A stretch of DNA of 64,000 nucleotides from an uncultured Oscillospiraceae bacterium (GTDB lineage Bacteria; Bacillota; Clostridia; Oscillospirales; Ruminococcaceae): contig CAJTSZ010000001.1 of NCBI GenBank assembly GCA_910578755.1, forward strand, positions 1-64,000, written 5' to 3'. The notes under the pieces were generated by a model. The model ran no database searches. It was given only the letters and a program-made list of their open reading frames with translations, and was not told where the DNA came from. The translations under genes and the position numbers were made by a program. This document shows, piece by piece, positions 1 through 8,660 of the stretch (positions are counted from its first letter, which is position 1; each line of letters opens with the position of its first letter).

Positions 1-54
1 AGCAGCTGATTTGTAATCAGCAGGTCGGGGGTTCAAGTCCGTCCACCAGCTCCA
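1..54 (+). tRNA. tRNA-Thr (anticodon TGT), 5' end outside window
   Basis: The visible part starts in the anticodon region. The stem GCTGA/TCAGC encloses a seven-base loop TTTGTAA, giving anticodon TGT (Thr, ACA codons). It is followed by a T-arm with the TTCAAGT loop and a 3' end with encoded CCA at 52-54. The D-arm and 5' acceptor strand lie before base 1. A tRNA-Tyr follows 29 bases later, so this is the end of a tRNA run. Confidence 0.9.
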
Positions 55-83
55 TCTCGTTTTTTCGAGGAACAATTTCATAT

Positions 84-168
84 GGGCGAGTTCCCGAGTG
101 GCCAAAGGGGGCAGACTGTAAATCTGTTGTCAGTGACTTCGATGGTTCGAATCCATCTTCGCCCACCA
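84..168 (+). tRNA. tRNA-Tyr (anticodon GTA)
   Basis: An 85-base class II tRNA. The 5' strand GGGCGAG pairs with the 3' strand before the encoded CCA. The anticodon stem GCAGA/TCTGT holds loop CTGTAAA with anticodon GTA. A long variable arm follows, as expected for bacterial tRNA-Tyr, then a TTCGAAT T-loop. An intrinsic terminator follows at once. Confidence 0.95.
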
Positions 169-172
169 AAAT

Positions 173-203
173 AAAAACCTCCCATACCCCGGGAGGTTTT
201 TGT
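173..203 (+). terminator. Intrinsic terminator of the tRNA run
   Basis: An A-rich start, the stem AACCTCCC/GGGAGGTT with a short loop, and a run of Ts (TTTTTGTTTT). It lies 5 bases after the tRNA-Tyr CCA end. Confidence 0.85.
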
Positions 204-352
204 TTTATGGCCGAGAAGCACCCCCCCCGCCCGCAGGCGAAGGGGAACACCCCTGTGGCAGCCCGTTGAACTGCTTTTGTCCGCCCTTTAGGGCGGGTAA
301 GGTTTGGGGGATTTGTTTGTACGGAAAATGGAAATCACACGCTGTATACCAT

Positions 353-389
353 TAAAAAACTACCTGCCATTATGGCAGGTAGTTTTTTC
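353..389. terminator. Terminator hairpin downstream of the SprA-like gene
   Basis: A perfect stem ACTACCTGCC/GGCAGGTAGT with a 4-base loop, flanked by A-run and T-run, so it can work on both strands. It sits 4 bases past the stop codon of the minus-strand gene at 393-1004. Confidence 0.85.
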
Positions 390-392
390 CCA

Positions 393-1004
393 TTAAGCTA
401 CTGCATCAAGCTTCATTGGCTCTTTTTCCGGCTCGGGCTTGGACTGTGTGGTGGTCCTTGTAGTGCCGCCGGACACATAAGCCCTGCCGCACTCCGGGCA
501 AATAGCAGTGTGAATTGTTACCGACTGCTGAACAATCTCTTTCCCTTCCCGCCGTGCTGCGGCTTGTTCCCGAACAACATGCTCCATCTCGTGCCCGCGA
601 ACCGCGCTTGCAGCCTGCTCAGGCGAAATATTTGTAGGCGTCTTAAAAGACACGCCTGGGTCGTTTGAACCATCCTGATATTTTCGATCTTCACAGGTTT
701 TGCACTCACTGTCTTCCATCATTTCAACGGCTGTTTTGGCCTTGTCGCCCCCTCGCAGCTTGTTTAAGTCATCCTCTCCAAGCCGGTTCATGCGGGCGTC
801 CGCAGCCAAACGAAGAATGTCTGAACCCATCTCGATTCCGGGAAGGATTTTATTGTCAGGGCCATTTGTTCCGTAAACCTTAACAGGCGTTCCGGATTCT
901 GCTTGGACAATTTGCCCAACCGGCTTAACAGGTTCAACAGGCCCAGTACCCCTGCTTCTGCTAAAATGATAATATTCAATGCTGCCAACTCCACCCAAAG
1001 TCAT
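393..1004 (-). CDS. SprA-related putative metalloprotease
   Basis: A 203-residue protein resembling the SprA-related / CJM1_0395 family of putative zinc metalloproteases. The HEMEH motif at residues 138-142 is the HExxH-type zinc site; a Cys pair at 101/104 and a CPEC pair at 169/172 could bind a second metal. The N-terminal third is Pro/Gly-rich and low in complexity. There is no signal peptide or membrane segment, so it is probably cytoplasmic. The ATG has a strong AGGAGGTG site. A near-consensus sigma-A promoter lies upstream and a hairpin terminator downstream, so it is monocistronic. The substrate is unknown; protease activity is inferred from the motif only. Confidence 0.75.
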   Translation of the reverse strand: MTLGGVGSIEYYHFSRSRGTGPVEPVKPVGQIVQAESGTPVKVYGTNGPDNKILPGIEMGSDILRLAADARMNRLGEDDLNKLRGGDKAKTAVEMMEDSECKTCEDRKYQDGSNDPGVSFKTPTNISPEQAASAVRGHEMEHVVREQAAARREGKEIVQQSVTIHTAICPECGRAYVSGGTTRTTTQSKPEPEKEPMKLDAVA

Positions 1005-1072
1005 CTAAAACACCTCCTGGATAACCCAAAGCTTCTCTTTTGTAAAGGGTATGTGTTGTGCTTTCTGCGGTT

Positions 1073-1101
1073 ATTGTAACACATACAAAATATGCTGTCA
1101 A
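1073..1101 (-). promoter_or_regulatory. Sigma-A promoter of the SprA-like gene
   Basis: On the minus strand TTGACA, a 17-base spacer and TACAAT: a perfect -35 with a five-of-six -10. Transcription would start near 1066, about 60 bases before the ATG at 1004. Confidence 0.8.
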
Positions 1102-1615
1102 TAAAGCCGCGGCGGCGGAACCGGTTGATGTCATCGCTTTCGGCGGCAATACCGGCAGGGCGCCCCTCGCTTAAACCAGAGAGGTGAAAGTCAGCGTGAT
1201 GTTAAGGATAATTTAAAACTGCTGCTCAGCGGCCTTGTCCCACACCTTGGTTTGTGACCTATGGGTACCGCGCCACCAGGCAAGGGCCCGGAGCTGTTTT
1301 ATGCGCTCTTATGTCCAAAACAAATGCCGTATCTAAGGTGGTTTCAAACACAGGCCCCCATATCCGGAGGGGGCTGCCATGGGAACAGTATCCCGGTTTC
1401 TTTTCGTGTTTTTTCGTGGCCAAACAAGCAAAATGCCATCATACCTCACCGAAAGTCCCTTTTAATTTACCTTAAAACAACATGCAAACCAGTTTTGTGA
1501 GGTTTTGCGAGGTTTTCACAATTTTTTCGCAGTTTTTGGCGGCCTAAAAAACCATATCTTACAAAATATAGGAGGTAGAGGCTGTAAATTTTAGGGAAAA
1601 TAGAATATTCCCTCC
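1102..1615. other. Gene-free stretch
   Basis: No open frame here has a convincing ribosome site or recognisable product. Around 1490-1530 there is a degenerate 10-base pattern of the GTGAGGTTTT / GCGAGGTTTT kind, resembling the clearer decamer array near 48789. Confidence 0.5.
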
Positions 1616-1644
1616 TTGTACGCCAAACCAGGCCGTGGTATTAT
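1616..1644 (+). promoter_or_regulatory. Sigma-A promoter of the anion permease gene
   Basis: TTGTAC, a 17-base spacer and TATTAT. The start would be near 1651, giving a leader of about 60 bases before the ATG at 1712. Confidence 0.65.
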
Positions 1645-1711
1645 TTACAGGGCGAAACGCCACAAGGAACCCTTTCGCCGCCGAAAACATCTTGTTAAAG
1701 GAAGTGCTTTT

Positions 1712-2833
1712 ATGGCTGAAGTAATAAAAACCTGCAAAAATTTTCTGCAAAGGGAAACAGTGCTCTGCGCGGCGGCGATGCTGGCCCTGGTTTCCGCCTG
1801 TATTGTCCCGCCGGACCCTGGCTATGCCTCCTATGTGGACTGGGACACCCTGGCCCTTTTATTTAGCTTAATGGCCGTAATGAAAGGGTTTCAAAAGGTG
1901 GGCCTTTTCACCTTTTTGGGCAGTAAGCTGCTTCAAAAAACAAAAACCACCAGGGCCATGCTGTTTGTTTTAGTGTTTCTTCCCTTTTTCTTTAGTATGC
2001 TTATTACAAACGACGTTGCCCTTATCACCTTTGTTCCCTTTGCCCTTATTGTTTTGCCAATGGCGGGGCAGCAGCGCCTGCTGGTGCCCTTGGTGGTAAT
2101 GCAAACAGTGGCCGCCAACCTGGGCAGTATGCTTACCCCCATGGGGAACCCGCAAAACCTGTACTTATACGCCAAATTCGGCCTGGGCTTTTGGGAGTTC
2201 TTCCGCCTTATGGCCCCCTATGCGGCTATAGCCGCCTTGCTTTTGGCGGTAATGGTTTTTTGCCAAGGCTCTGCCCCTATCCCCCCGGTGTCGGTAGAGG
2301 CGCCCTTGGGCGATACAAAATGGCTGCTGCGCTGTGCAGTGGGCTTTGGCCTTTGCCTGCTGTGCATTTTTAAGCAGCTTATGCCCCTGGCTGTGGCCTT
2401 GATGATTGGGGTATTCCTGCTGTTTGGCGATAAAAAACTGCTGGCCAGCGTGGATTATTCCCTCCTGGGCACTTTTATTGCTTTCTTCATTTTTATTGGC
2501 AATGTGGGGCGGATAGATTTCTTCCAAAGCTTTTTGTCCTCTGCCTTAACAGGCCATGTAGAGCTGGTGGCCGTTTTGGCCAGCCAGGTAATCAGCAATG
2601 TGCCGGCGGCCCTTCTGCTTTCGGGCTTTACTAACCAGTGGCAGGCCCTGGCCATAGGCTGTAATTTAGGGGGGCTGGGCACCCTGATTGCCTCTATGGC
2701 CAGCCTAATTTCCTATAAAATGATTGCAGGGGAGCACCCGCACCTTCGTCAAAAATATTTTTTCCAGTTCACCCTATGGAACCTGTGCTTTTTGGGGCTG
2801 CTCCTTTTGGCGCATTTCCTCCTTTTAAAATAG
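1712..2833 (+). CDS. SLC13/ArsB-type anion permease
   Basis: A 373-residue polytopic membrane protein of the CitMHS/ArsB (ion transporter) superfamily, expected to move dicarboxylates or another oxyanion across the cytoplasmic membrane with a cation. About ten hydrophobic segments are visible. The family fingerprint is seen in LITNDVALITFVPFAL (after the third segment), in GSMLTPMGNPQNLYLY and in the second-half counterpart SQVISNVPAALLLSG. The start is the ATG preceded by AAAGGAAG; an upstream in-frame ATG at 1616 lies inside the promoter and was rejected. It is shorter than many family members (about 400-450). The substrate cannot be told from sequence. Confidence 0.8.
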   Translation: MAEVIKTCKNFLQRETVLCAAAMLALVSACIVPPDPGYASYVDWDTLALLFSLMAVMKGFQKVGLFTFLGSKLLQKTKTTRAMLFVLVFLPFFFSMLITNDVALITFVPFALIVLPMAGQQRLLVPLVVMQTVAANLGSMLTPMGNPQNLYLYAKFGLGFWEFFRLMAPYAAIAALLLAVMVFCQGSAPIPPVSVEAPLGDTKWLLRCAVGFGLCLLCIFKQLMPLAVALMIGVFLLFGDKKLLASVDYSLLGTFIAFFIFIGNVGRIDFFQSFLSSALTGHVELVAVLASQVISNVPAALLLSGFTNQWQALAIGCNLGGLGTLIASMASLISYKMIAGEHPHLRQKYFFQFTLWNLCFLGLLLLAHFLLLK

Positions 2834-2867
2834 GTGGCTGGGGGTTCCCCAAGGAAACCGAAGATAC

Positions 2868-2899
2868 ACCAAGGGCGCCGTTTATGCGGCGCCCTTGGT
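2868..2899. terminator. Strong hairpin between convergent genes
   Basis: A perfect 13-base stem (ACCAAGGGCGCCG and its complement) with a 6-base loop between the ends of the permease and alcohol dehydrogenase genes. There is no T-run on either strand, so it may be a weak terminator or a 3'-end stabiliser. Confidence 0.5.
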
Positions 2900-2938
2900 G
2901 CAGAAAATGTGGTATATCAAATAGTGGATGTCAAAAAA

Positions 2939-4129
2939 TTAAAAATCAATTTCTTTGCCGTAGTAGCAGGCCAACAGCAGTTTTTCCATTTCTTCCTGGG
3001 TTGGAACCCTTGGGTTGGAACCGGTACAGGCGTCGCCAATGGCCAAGGCGGCAACATCGTGGAGTTTTTCATTAAATTCTTTTTCATCAATAATGCCGCC
3101 CTCATAGTCTTTAATGCAGGTTGGAATACCCAAAGCGGCGTTCATTTCTTTTAACATAGTTACCAAGGAGGCAACCAATTCTTGGTCGTTGCTGCCGGCC
3201 AGCCCAAGGAAGCGGGCAATTTCGGCGTAACGTGCAGCGGCGGCAGGTACCTTGGCGTTGTACTGAATTACTTTAGGCAGGTACATTGCGTTGGCACAAC
3301 CATGGATAATGTGGCCGCCGGAGTAAGCAGCGCCGGTTTTGTGGGCCATAGAGTGAACAATACCCAGCAAAGCGTTGGAAAAAGCCATGCCCGCCAGGCA
3401 CTGGGCATTGTGCATTTTGCCCCGGGCATCCTTATCCCCATGGTAGGATTTTTCTAAGTACTCCCGAATCATTTTTATGGAATGAAGGGCCAGGGGGTCA
3501 GTGTAATCACAGTTGAGGGTAGAAACATAGGCTTCAATAGAATGGGTCATTGCGTCCATGCCGGTGTGAGCAGTCAGCTTGGCAGGCATGGTTTCTGCCA
3601 GGTCAGGGTCTACAATGGCAACGTCCGGGGTGATGTTGAAGTCAGCCAAAGGATATTTAATGCCCTTTTGGTAGTCGGTAATTACGCTGAAGGCGGTAAC
3701 TTCGGTAGCTGTGCCGGAAGTGGAAGGGATGGCGCAGAATTTGGCTTTTTGGCGCAGGGTAGGGAAGTTGAAAGGGGTAATCAGCTGTTCAAAAGTGGTT
3801 TCAGGGTATTCATAAAAGGCCCACATTGCCTTTGCGGCGTCAATGGGGGAACCGCCACCCATGGAGATAATCCAGTCCGGCTGGAATTTACGCATAGCCT
3901 CTGCGCCGCGCATAACGGTTTCCACGCTGGGGTCCGGCTCTACGTTTTCAAACAGTTCTACTTCCATGCCAGCCTCTTTCAGGTAAGCAACAGCCCGGTC
4001 AACAAAGCCAAAGCGCTTCATGGAACCGCCGCCCAAAACAAGAATGGCTTTTGTACCTTTTAAGTTTTTCAGTTCCTCCAAGGAACCTGCGCCGTGGTAT
4101 AAATCCCGGGGTAATGTAAAACGTGCCAT
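2939..4129 (-). CDS. Iron-containing alcohol dehydrogenase
   Basis: A 396-residue group III (Fe-ADH) dehydrogenase, interconverting an aldehyde and an alcohol with NAD(P)H, most likely fermentative. MGGGSPID at 90-97 is the nucleotide-binding loop. The expected metal ligands are Asp192, His196, His259 and His273; their spacing matches that of FucO. SSTSGTATEV-type sequence near 135-143 is also typical. The start is the ATG at 4129 with GGAGG upstream; an in-frame ATG five codons earlier overlaps that GGAGG site and was rejected. The gene stands alone, with a promoter about 260 bases upstream and so a long leader. Confidence 0.9.
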   Translation of the reverse strand: MARFTLPRDLYHGAGSLEELKNLKGTKAILVLGGGSMKRFGFVDRAVAYLKEAGMEVELFENVEPDPSVETVMRGAEAMRKFQPDWIISMGGGSPIDAAKAMWAFYEYPETTFEQLITPFNFPTLRQKAKFCAIPSTSGTATEVTAFSVITDYQKGIKYPLADFNITPDVAIVDPDLAETMPAKLTAHTGMDAMTHSIEAYVSTLNCDYTDPLALHSIKMIREYLEKSYHGDKDARGKMHNAQCLAGMAFSNALLGIVHSMAHKTGAAYSGGHIIHGCANAMYLPKVIQYNAKVPAAAARYAEIARFLGLAGSNDQELVASLVTMLKEMNAALGIPTCIKDYEGGIIDEKEFNEKLHDVAALAIGDACTGSNPRVPTQEEMEKLLLACYYGKEIDF

Positions 4130-4397
4130 AATAACAACCTCCATTTTTTAGGGCAAGGGCCCGAAAATAAATTGATATTTTTTAACAATAAAAAGAGGAA
4201 ATAAACCACCGCTTAACAAAGGTAAACCCGCCTGTCCGTGCCCCTAAATAGGTGCAGGACTGTATTTTCGGCGTTTGCCCAACTAAGGATGTTTGACATA
4301 CTGCCAAACTCTTGTTAAACGATGGCAGCCAGTTCCCATAGGCTAGCCTGATGGCCTGGTACCGGTGCAGGCAGGGGTTTTAAAAAAGTTCGTTATT

Positions 4398-4426
4398 ATT
4401 TTAACATTCTTTGCCCAAGTATGCAA
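4398..4426 (-). promoter_or_regulatory. Sigma-A promoter of the alcohol dehydrogenase, long leader
   Basis: On the minus strand TTGCAT, exactly 17 bases, TAAAAT. Transcription should start near 4391, leaving about 260 bases of untranslated leader (4130-4391). I recognised no known riboswitch in that leader. Confidence 0.7.
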
Positions 4427-4502
4427 GAGGAAAAATAGCTAATATTTTCTGCTAAAAATAAATCCTTTGCACAACTGTTTTTAAAATTTTACTGTCCATG
4501 GT

Positions 4503-4838
4503 TCATATTTGTCCAAGTAGTTTCTCTAAAGTCTGCTGGTAGCACCCGGTAGCCCTGGGCCTGCCCCTCTGCGGTGTTGGGGGCAGTTCTATAGGGTTGT
4601 GAACTGCTAAGGCAAGAATAAGGTTGACCAGGTTGTCCAGGTCAATATCCTCCTGGCTGTGCCAGGAGGTACTGCCCAGGCCGGGGAGAAGGGGGAGGGC
4701 AAGGCAATCGTACTTTGCCCACTGCGCCGAGGGCTGAGGCAGGCTTGCCGCTATTTTCTCATAATCATAGGCTTTAGGGGAGTTGCTGCCCAAAAACAAA
4801 ACAATACAGAGGGCAATGCCAGCCGTTGCCAGCAGCAC
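4503..4838 (-). CDS. Possible small secreted or membrane-anchored protein
   Basis: An open frame from a GTG, 111 codons, unrecognised. The first residues are a hydrophobic segment (LLATAGIALCIVLFLG) and the frame stays open upstream through a Lys-rich stretch (KKSKKT), which together look like a signal or anchor peptide. A good AAAGGAG lies upstream, but the ATG next to it is out of frame and hits a stop within four codons. Changing a run of five Ts to four would join that ATG to this frame, so the start is disrupted, non-standard, or the gene is not real. The mature part has no known motif. Confidence 0.3.
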   Translation of the reverse strand: MLLATAGIALCIVLFLGSNSPKAYDYEKIAASLPQPSAQWAKYDCLALPLLPGLGSTSWHSQEDIDLDNLVNLILALAVHNPIELPPTPQRGRPRATGCYQQTLEKLLGQI

Positions 4839-4971
4839 ACAGGTTTTTTTGCTTTTTTTATAAAAACATCTCCTTTAAAAAGCGGTAGGTACCCTATAAG
4901 AGGTTAGGGTGCAGCAACTTGGGAAACCCTTACAAAAAGGGTGAAGTGAAGGGCGCGGAGGGCTCCCCTGC

Positions 4972-5003
4972 AAAAAATGCCGCCTCCCTAAAACAGGGAG
5001 GCG
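4972..5003 (-). terminator. Terminator of the RNase Y gene
   Basis: Stem GCCGCCTCCCT/AGGGAGGCGGC with a 5-base loop, then a T-run on the minus strand (CATTTTTTG). It begins 10 bases after the stop codon. Confidence 0.85.
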
Positions 5004-5012
5004 GCGAAGGGG

Positions 5013-6581
5013 TTATTTTGCATAGTCTGTGGTTCTGCTTTCGCGAATCATGTTTACTTTAATTTGGCCAGGGTATTCCAATTCAGATTCAATTTTATTG
5101 ACAATTTCCCGGGCCAGAATGGTCATTTTATCGTCAGAAATAATTTCTGGGCGCACCATAACGCGGATTTCACGGCCGGCCTGGATAGCAAAGCACTTTT
5201 CCACACCTTCAAAGGAATTTGCAATTTCCTCTAACTTCTCCAGCCGTTTAATGTAGTTTTCAATGTTTTCACGGCGGGCGCCAGGGCGGGCTGCGGAAAT
5301 GGCGTCTGCCGCCTGTACAATAAAGGCCACCAGGGTTTTGGGCTCTACATCGCCGTGGTGGGCCTCAATGGCGTGGATAACGGCAGGGTTTTCTTTATAC
5401 TTGCGGGCAACATCCACGCCAATTTTAACGTGGGAGCCTTCAATTTCGTGGGTAAGGGCCTTACCAATATCGTGGATTAAGCCGGCGCGGCGGGCTAGGG
5501 CTACATCTGCCCCCAATTCTGCCGCCATTACTCCGGCAAGGTTTGCCACCTCAATAGAATGTTGCAGCACGTTTTGGCCATAGCTGGAACGGTAACGCAT
5601 CCGGCCCAGCAGTTTAATCAGTTCCGGGTGCATGGAATGTACGTTGGTTTCCAGCACGGCTCTTTCGCCGTCCTGTTTAATTTTGGCGTCAATTTCCCGC
5701 TGGGATTTTTCCACCATTTCCTCAATTCTGGCCGGGTGAATACGCCCGTCCTGAATCAAACGTTCTAAAGCCGTTTTGGCAACCTCCCGTTTTACAGCGT
5801 CATGGCTGGAAAGGGTGATAGCCTCCGGTGTGTCGTCGATAATCAAATCCACGCCGGTGAGGGTTTCCAGGGTGCGTATGTTGCGCCCTTCCCGGCCAAT
5901 AATGCGGCCCTTCATTTCGTCGTTGGGCAGGGGGACAACGGAAACGGTAACCTCGCCCACATAGTCGGAAGCACATTTTTGAATGGCGCAGGCAATAACC
6001 TCTTTAGCCTTTTGGTCCGCCTCGTCCTTGAGCTTTTGGTTGTATTCGTTAATTTTCAGGGCCTTTTCATGGATCAGCTCGTTTTCCAGGCTGGAAAGCA
6101 GGTATTCTTTGGCCTGCTCCGCAGTGTAGCCCGAAATTTTTTCCAGCATTTCGAACTGGCTGTTTTTAATAATCTCCGCTTCGTTTAGCTTTTTTTCCGC
6201 ATCTTTAATTTTAGCCTGAAGGCTTTCTTCTTTTTTCTCCAGGTTTTCCAGCTTGCGGTCCACACTTTCTTCCTTTTGCTGAACCCGGCGCTCTAAACGC
6301 TGGACATCGTTTCTTCTGTCTTTAATTTCTTTTTCGGCTTCGGTTCTGTTTTTATGAATTTCATCCCGGGCTTCTACCAAGGCTTCTTTTTTACGGCTTT
6401 CTGCCTCTTTAATGGCGTCGCTTAAAATGCGCTTGGCCTCGTCCTCCGCAGAGCCCAGCTCGGCCTCCGCCACTTTTTTACGGTAATTTACGCCTAAAAT
6501 GAAGGCGACCACTCCAACAATAATTGCTAAAACCAGCCCGCCGCCGATAATAATCAGTTCTTTTGGCATATGTTTTGTCAT
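5013..6581 (-). CDS. rny: Ribonuclease Y
   Basis: A 522-residue membrane-anchored endoribonuclease that starts decay of many mRNAs in Firmicutes. Order: one transmembrane helix (about 8-30), a long charged coiled coil (about 40-190), a KH RNA-binding domain with [15 protein letters not shown], then an HD phosphohydrolase domain with the HDIGKA signature preceded by a histidine in VLQHSIEV. Length matches the family (about 520). The ATG at 6581 has AAGGAAAGGAG; an in-frame ATG 28 codons upstream gives an unrelated N-terminus and was rejected. A separate terminator follows, so it is probably transcribed alone. Confidence 0.95.
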   Translation of the reverse strand: MTKHMPKELIIIGGGLVLAIIVGVVAFILGVNYRKKVAEAELGSAEDEAKRILSDAIKEAESRKKEALVEARDEIHKNRTEAEKEIKDRRNDVQRLERRVQQKEESVDRKLENLEKKEESLQAKIKDAEKKLNEAEIIKNSQFEMLEKISGYTAEQAKEYLLSSLENELIHEKALKINEYNQKLKDEADQKAKEVIACAIQKCASDYVGEVTVSVVPLPNDEMKGRIIGREGRNIRTLETLTGVDLIIDDTPEAITLSSHDAVKREVAKTALERLIQDGRIHPARIEEMVEKSQREIDAKIKQDGERAVLETNVHSMHPELIKLLGRMRYRSSYGQNVLQHSIEVANLAGVMAAELGADVALARRAGLIHDIGKALTHEIEGSHVKIGVDVARKYKENPAVIHAIEAHHGDVEPKTLVAFIVQAADAISAARPGARRENIENYIKRLEKLEEIANSFEGVEKCFAIQAGREIRVMVRPEIISDDKMTILAREIVNKIESELEYPGQIKVNMIRESRTTDYAK

Positions 6582-7131
6582 TTCTCCTTTCCTTGCGGCA
6601 AAAGCCACAGAATTCCCGTTATCTTGTTCAGCGCACCCAACAGCCTCCCGGCGGGGAGTACGCATGTTCCGTGAGAAATGCTTTAATATGCCGCCACAAA
6701 CAGCATTTACGTTCTTATTCTATCATTCTTACATTTATAATACAGTTAATACAGTACATGGCCAGGCCATGGGTAAGGTTGTATGTTATATGTGAAAAAA
6801 ATTAAAAATAAAAAGCTCCTGCCCTTGGGGGCACATTAAAACAGGGCGGGGTAATCGCCCAAAAGGGAACGGCCCTTAGCCTTTCCCTAATATTAGTACC
6901 AGTTTTCCTCTAACAGCCGCTGCCCTTTAAAAAGCAAAAACAGGCCATATTTTATTTATCTTTGCCGAAACCGACAAGGATAGTTGGAGGTAAACTGTGC
7001 AGTCTCACAAAGCGTATACAAAACAGTATACTATATTTATTTTAAATGCTGCGTGGGCTAATGTCAAGAAATTTGTGGACTTTTTCCTCTCTTTGCCAGC
7101 CGGGCCCGCTGTCCCGGAAAAAGCAAGCGGA
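6582..7131. other. Gene-free stretch upstream of RNase Y
   Basis: No convincing coding sequence. The part near 6582-6780 must hold the minus-strand promoter of rny, but I could not choose one. A GTATAC-CAGTATAC inverted pair lies near 7015-7030. The rest is unassigned. Confidence 0.4.
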
Positions 7132-7363
7132 GGCGTAGGAAAGTTTTAAAATAGTAGAAATGAAACACGTTTTTTCCAACAGGGGTAATTCCCGAAGTTA
7201 TCAGCCCAAAGGCTGATAACTTACAAGGGGCGTAGGAAAGTTTTAAAATAGTAGAAATGAAACACGTTTTTTCCAACAGGGGTAATTCCCGAAGTTATCA
7301 GCCCAAAGGCTGATAACTTACAAGGGGCGTAGGAAAGTTTTAAAATAGTAGAAATGAAACACG
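7132..7363. repeat. 97-bp tandem repeat, 2.4 copies, each full copy with a hairpin
   Basis: Copies start at 7132, 7229 and 7326, an exact 97-base period; the third copy stops after about 38 bases. The copies look identical by eye. Each full unit holds a perfect 12-bp inverted repeat AAGTTATCAGCC/GGCTGATAACTT with a CAAA loop (7195-7222 and 7292-7319). The partial third copy supplies the region of the -35 box of the nitroreductase promoter. Confidence 0.95.
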
Positions 7364-7377
7364 CCCCGTGGTATACT
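7349..7377 (+). promoter_or_regulatory. Probable promoter of the nitroreductase gene
   Basis: TAGAAA, 17 bases, TATACT. The -10 is good, the -35 weak (four of six). The -35 lies in the third, partial 97-bp repeat and the -10 just outside it. Confidence 0.5.
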
Positions 7378-7430
7378 GAAAAAAACAGGCCAATAAAGCC
7401 CGCTATGCTATAAGTAAAAGGAGAATTGCT

Positions 7431-8219
7431 ATGAACGATGTTTTAAAAACCCTGCAAAACCGTGTTTCCTTACGGGGCTACGAGAAAAAGGAAATTACCC
7501 CCCAGGATTATAACGCCATTATAGAGAGCATGATGCGGGCGCCTACCGCCGGCAACCAAATGCTTTATTCGGTTATTGCCGTGCGGGAGCAAAAAACAAA
7601 GGAGATCCTCTCCCGCACCTGCGACCACCAAGCCTTTATTTCCACCGCCCCCCTTATCCTGGTATTTTTGGCCGACCACCAGCGCTGGTTCGATTATTAC
7701 CGCCAAAACGGTGTAGCTCAGTATTGCCAGGAAAAGGGCCTGCTTTTTGAGGCGCCCCAGGAATCCGATTTGCTCCTGGCTATTCAGGACACCATGATAG
7801 CCGCCCAAACTGCTGCCATTGCCGCCGAATCCTTGGGGATTGGCTCCTGCTACATTGGCGATATTATGGAAAACTACGAGGAACACAAAAAGCTCTTTAA
7901 CCTGCCGGAGTGGGCCTTCCCCATTGGAATGCTGTGCTTAGGCTATTACCGGGAAAACCAGCCCCGGGTGCTGAAAAAACGGTTTGACCAAGAGTTTATT
8001 GTGTTCGACGAGGCCTACCGCCACCTTACCCCGGAAGAATACAGCAAAATGTTTGCAGAGCAGGAAAAAACCTTCGACCCTAAAAACCGCTTTGAGGCCG
8101 ACAATTACGCCAAAGCCTTTTACGCCCGCAAAACCGGCGCGGAGTTCAGCAAGGAAATGGCCCGTTCCGTGCGGGTAGCTATGAAACAGTGGGACGGCCG
8201 CCTGCTGGATAAGGAATAG
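7431..8219 (+). CDS. Nitroreductase-family flavoprotein
   Basis: A 262-residue FMN-dependent oxidoreductase of the nitroreductase superfamily, NfsA/NfrA-like in length. Seen: an N-terminal RVSLRGYEKKEI (the RRS.R.y region binding FMN phosphate), APTAGNQMLYSVI (the AP.a.n motif), and the central AIAAESLGIGSCYIGDI that contacts flavin. The C-terminal 80 residues form the extension found in NfsA-type enzymes. Cytosolic; it may reduce nitro compounds or quinones with NAD(P)H, but the physiological substrate is unknown. Good AAAGGAG site. A small gene follows after 41 bases. Confidence 0.85.
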   Translation: MNDVLKTLQNRVSLRGYEKKEITPQDYNAIIESMMRAPTAGNQMLYSVIAVREQKTKEILSRTCDHQAFISTAPLILVFLADHQRWFDYYRQNGVAQYCQEKGLLFEAPQESDLLLAIQDTMIAAQTAAIAAESLGIGSCYIGDIMENYEEHKKLFNLPEWAFPIGMLCLGYYRENQPRVLKKRFDQEFIVFDEAYRHLTPEEYSKMFAEQEKTFDPKNRFEADNYAKAFYARKTGAEFSKEMARSVRVAMKQWDGRLLDKE

Positions 8220-8260
8220 CCTGTAGGTATCCAAACAACTCAAGTTGAAGGGATTGTGTT

Positions 8261-8488
8261 GTGAAAAATTTTAAAAGCGGGGAACCCAGCTTTCAAAAAG
8301 TTGAAGATGGGATTTACAAAACAAAATGCCCCTATGGCGCGGGCAATGAGGATATTTTTGTTACTTCCCCCACCTTTGCAATGGAGCCGGAAAGTTACGG
8401 TGAGGAGGATGCATCGCCCCAAAACATGCCCCAGGCGCCCATTGAGGGGATTTTGGACGAGTTTGGCCTGTTTGTAACGGATTTTTAG
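8261..8488 (+). CDS. Small hypothetical protein
   Basis: A 75-residue acidic protein that I do not recognise, from a GTG with a GAAGGGA-type site 8 bases upstream. It has no membrane segment; the second half is Pro/Met/Glu-rich. It follows the nitroreductase by 41 bases on the same strand and may be co-transcribed. The weak initiation signal leaves some doubt that it is translated. Confidence 0.45.
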   Translation: MKNFKSGEPSFQKVEDGIYKTKCPYGAGNEDIFVTSPTFAMEPESYGEEDASPQNMPQAPIEGILDEFGLFVTDF

Positions 8489-8545
8489 TCCCTATTACCT
8501 TTCGTGTTGTTGGCTCAAAACTTAGGCAATTTAACGAATCATAGG

Positions 8546-8574
8546 TTAAAGCTGAAAATAACCTGTAATATAAT
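8546..8574 (+). promoter_or_regulatory. Probable promoter of the lipoprotein gene
   Basis: TTAAAG, 17 bases, perfect TATAAT. It leaves an 80-base leader before the ATG at 8661. Confidence 0.5.
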
Positions 8575-8660
8575 TGAAGCAATAAGCTGGAATTTGGATG
8601 GAACTTCCTTGATGATTTTGCGTCTATATAAATATCTAAGTTTTATGGAGGTTATTTGTC

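Noticed and set aside
1254..1500. Two overlapping plus-strand frames of 73-79 codons
   Set aside because: No ribosome site, no recognisable product, and both cross low-complexity repeats; taken as chance frames.
7064..7276. 70-codon minus-strand frame across the 97-bp repeat
   Set aside because: Open only because of the repeat; repeated peptide has no coding signals.
7132..7363. CRISPR array
   Set aside because: The unit is 97 bp with identical copies and no variable spacers, and no cas genes are near.
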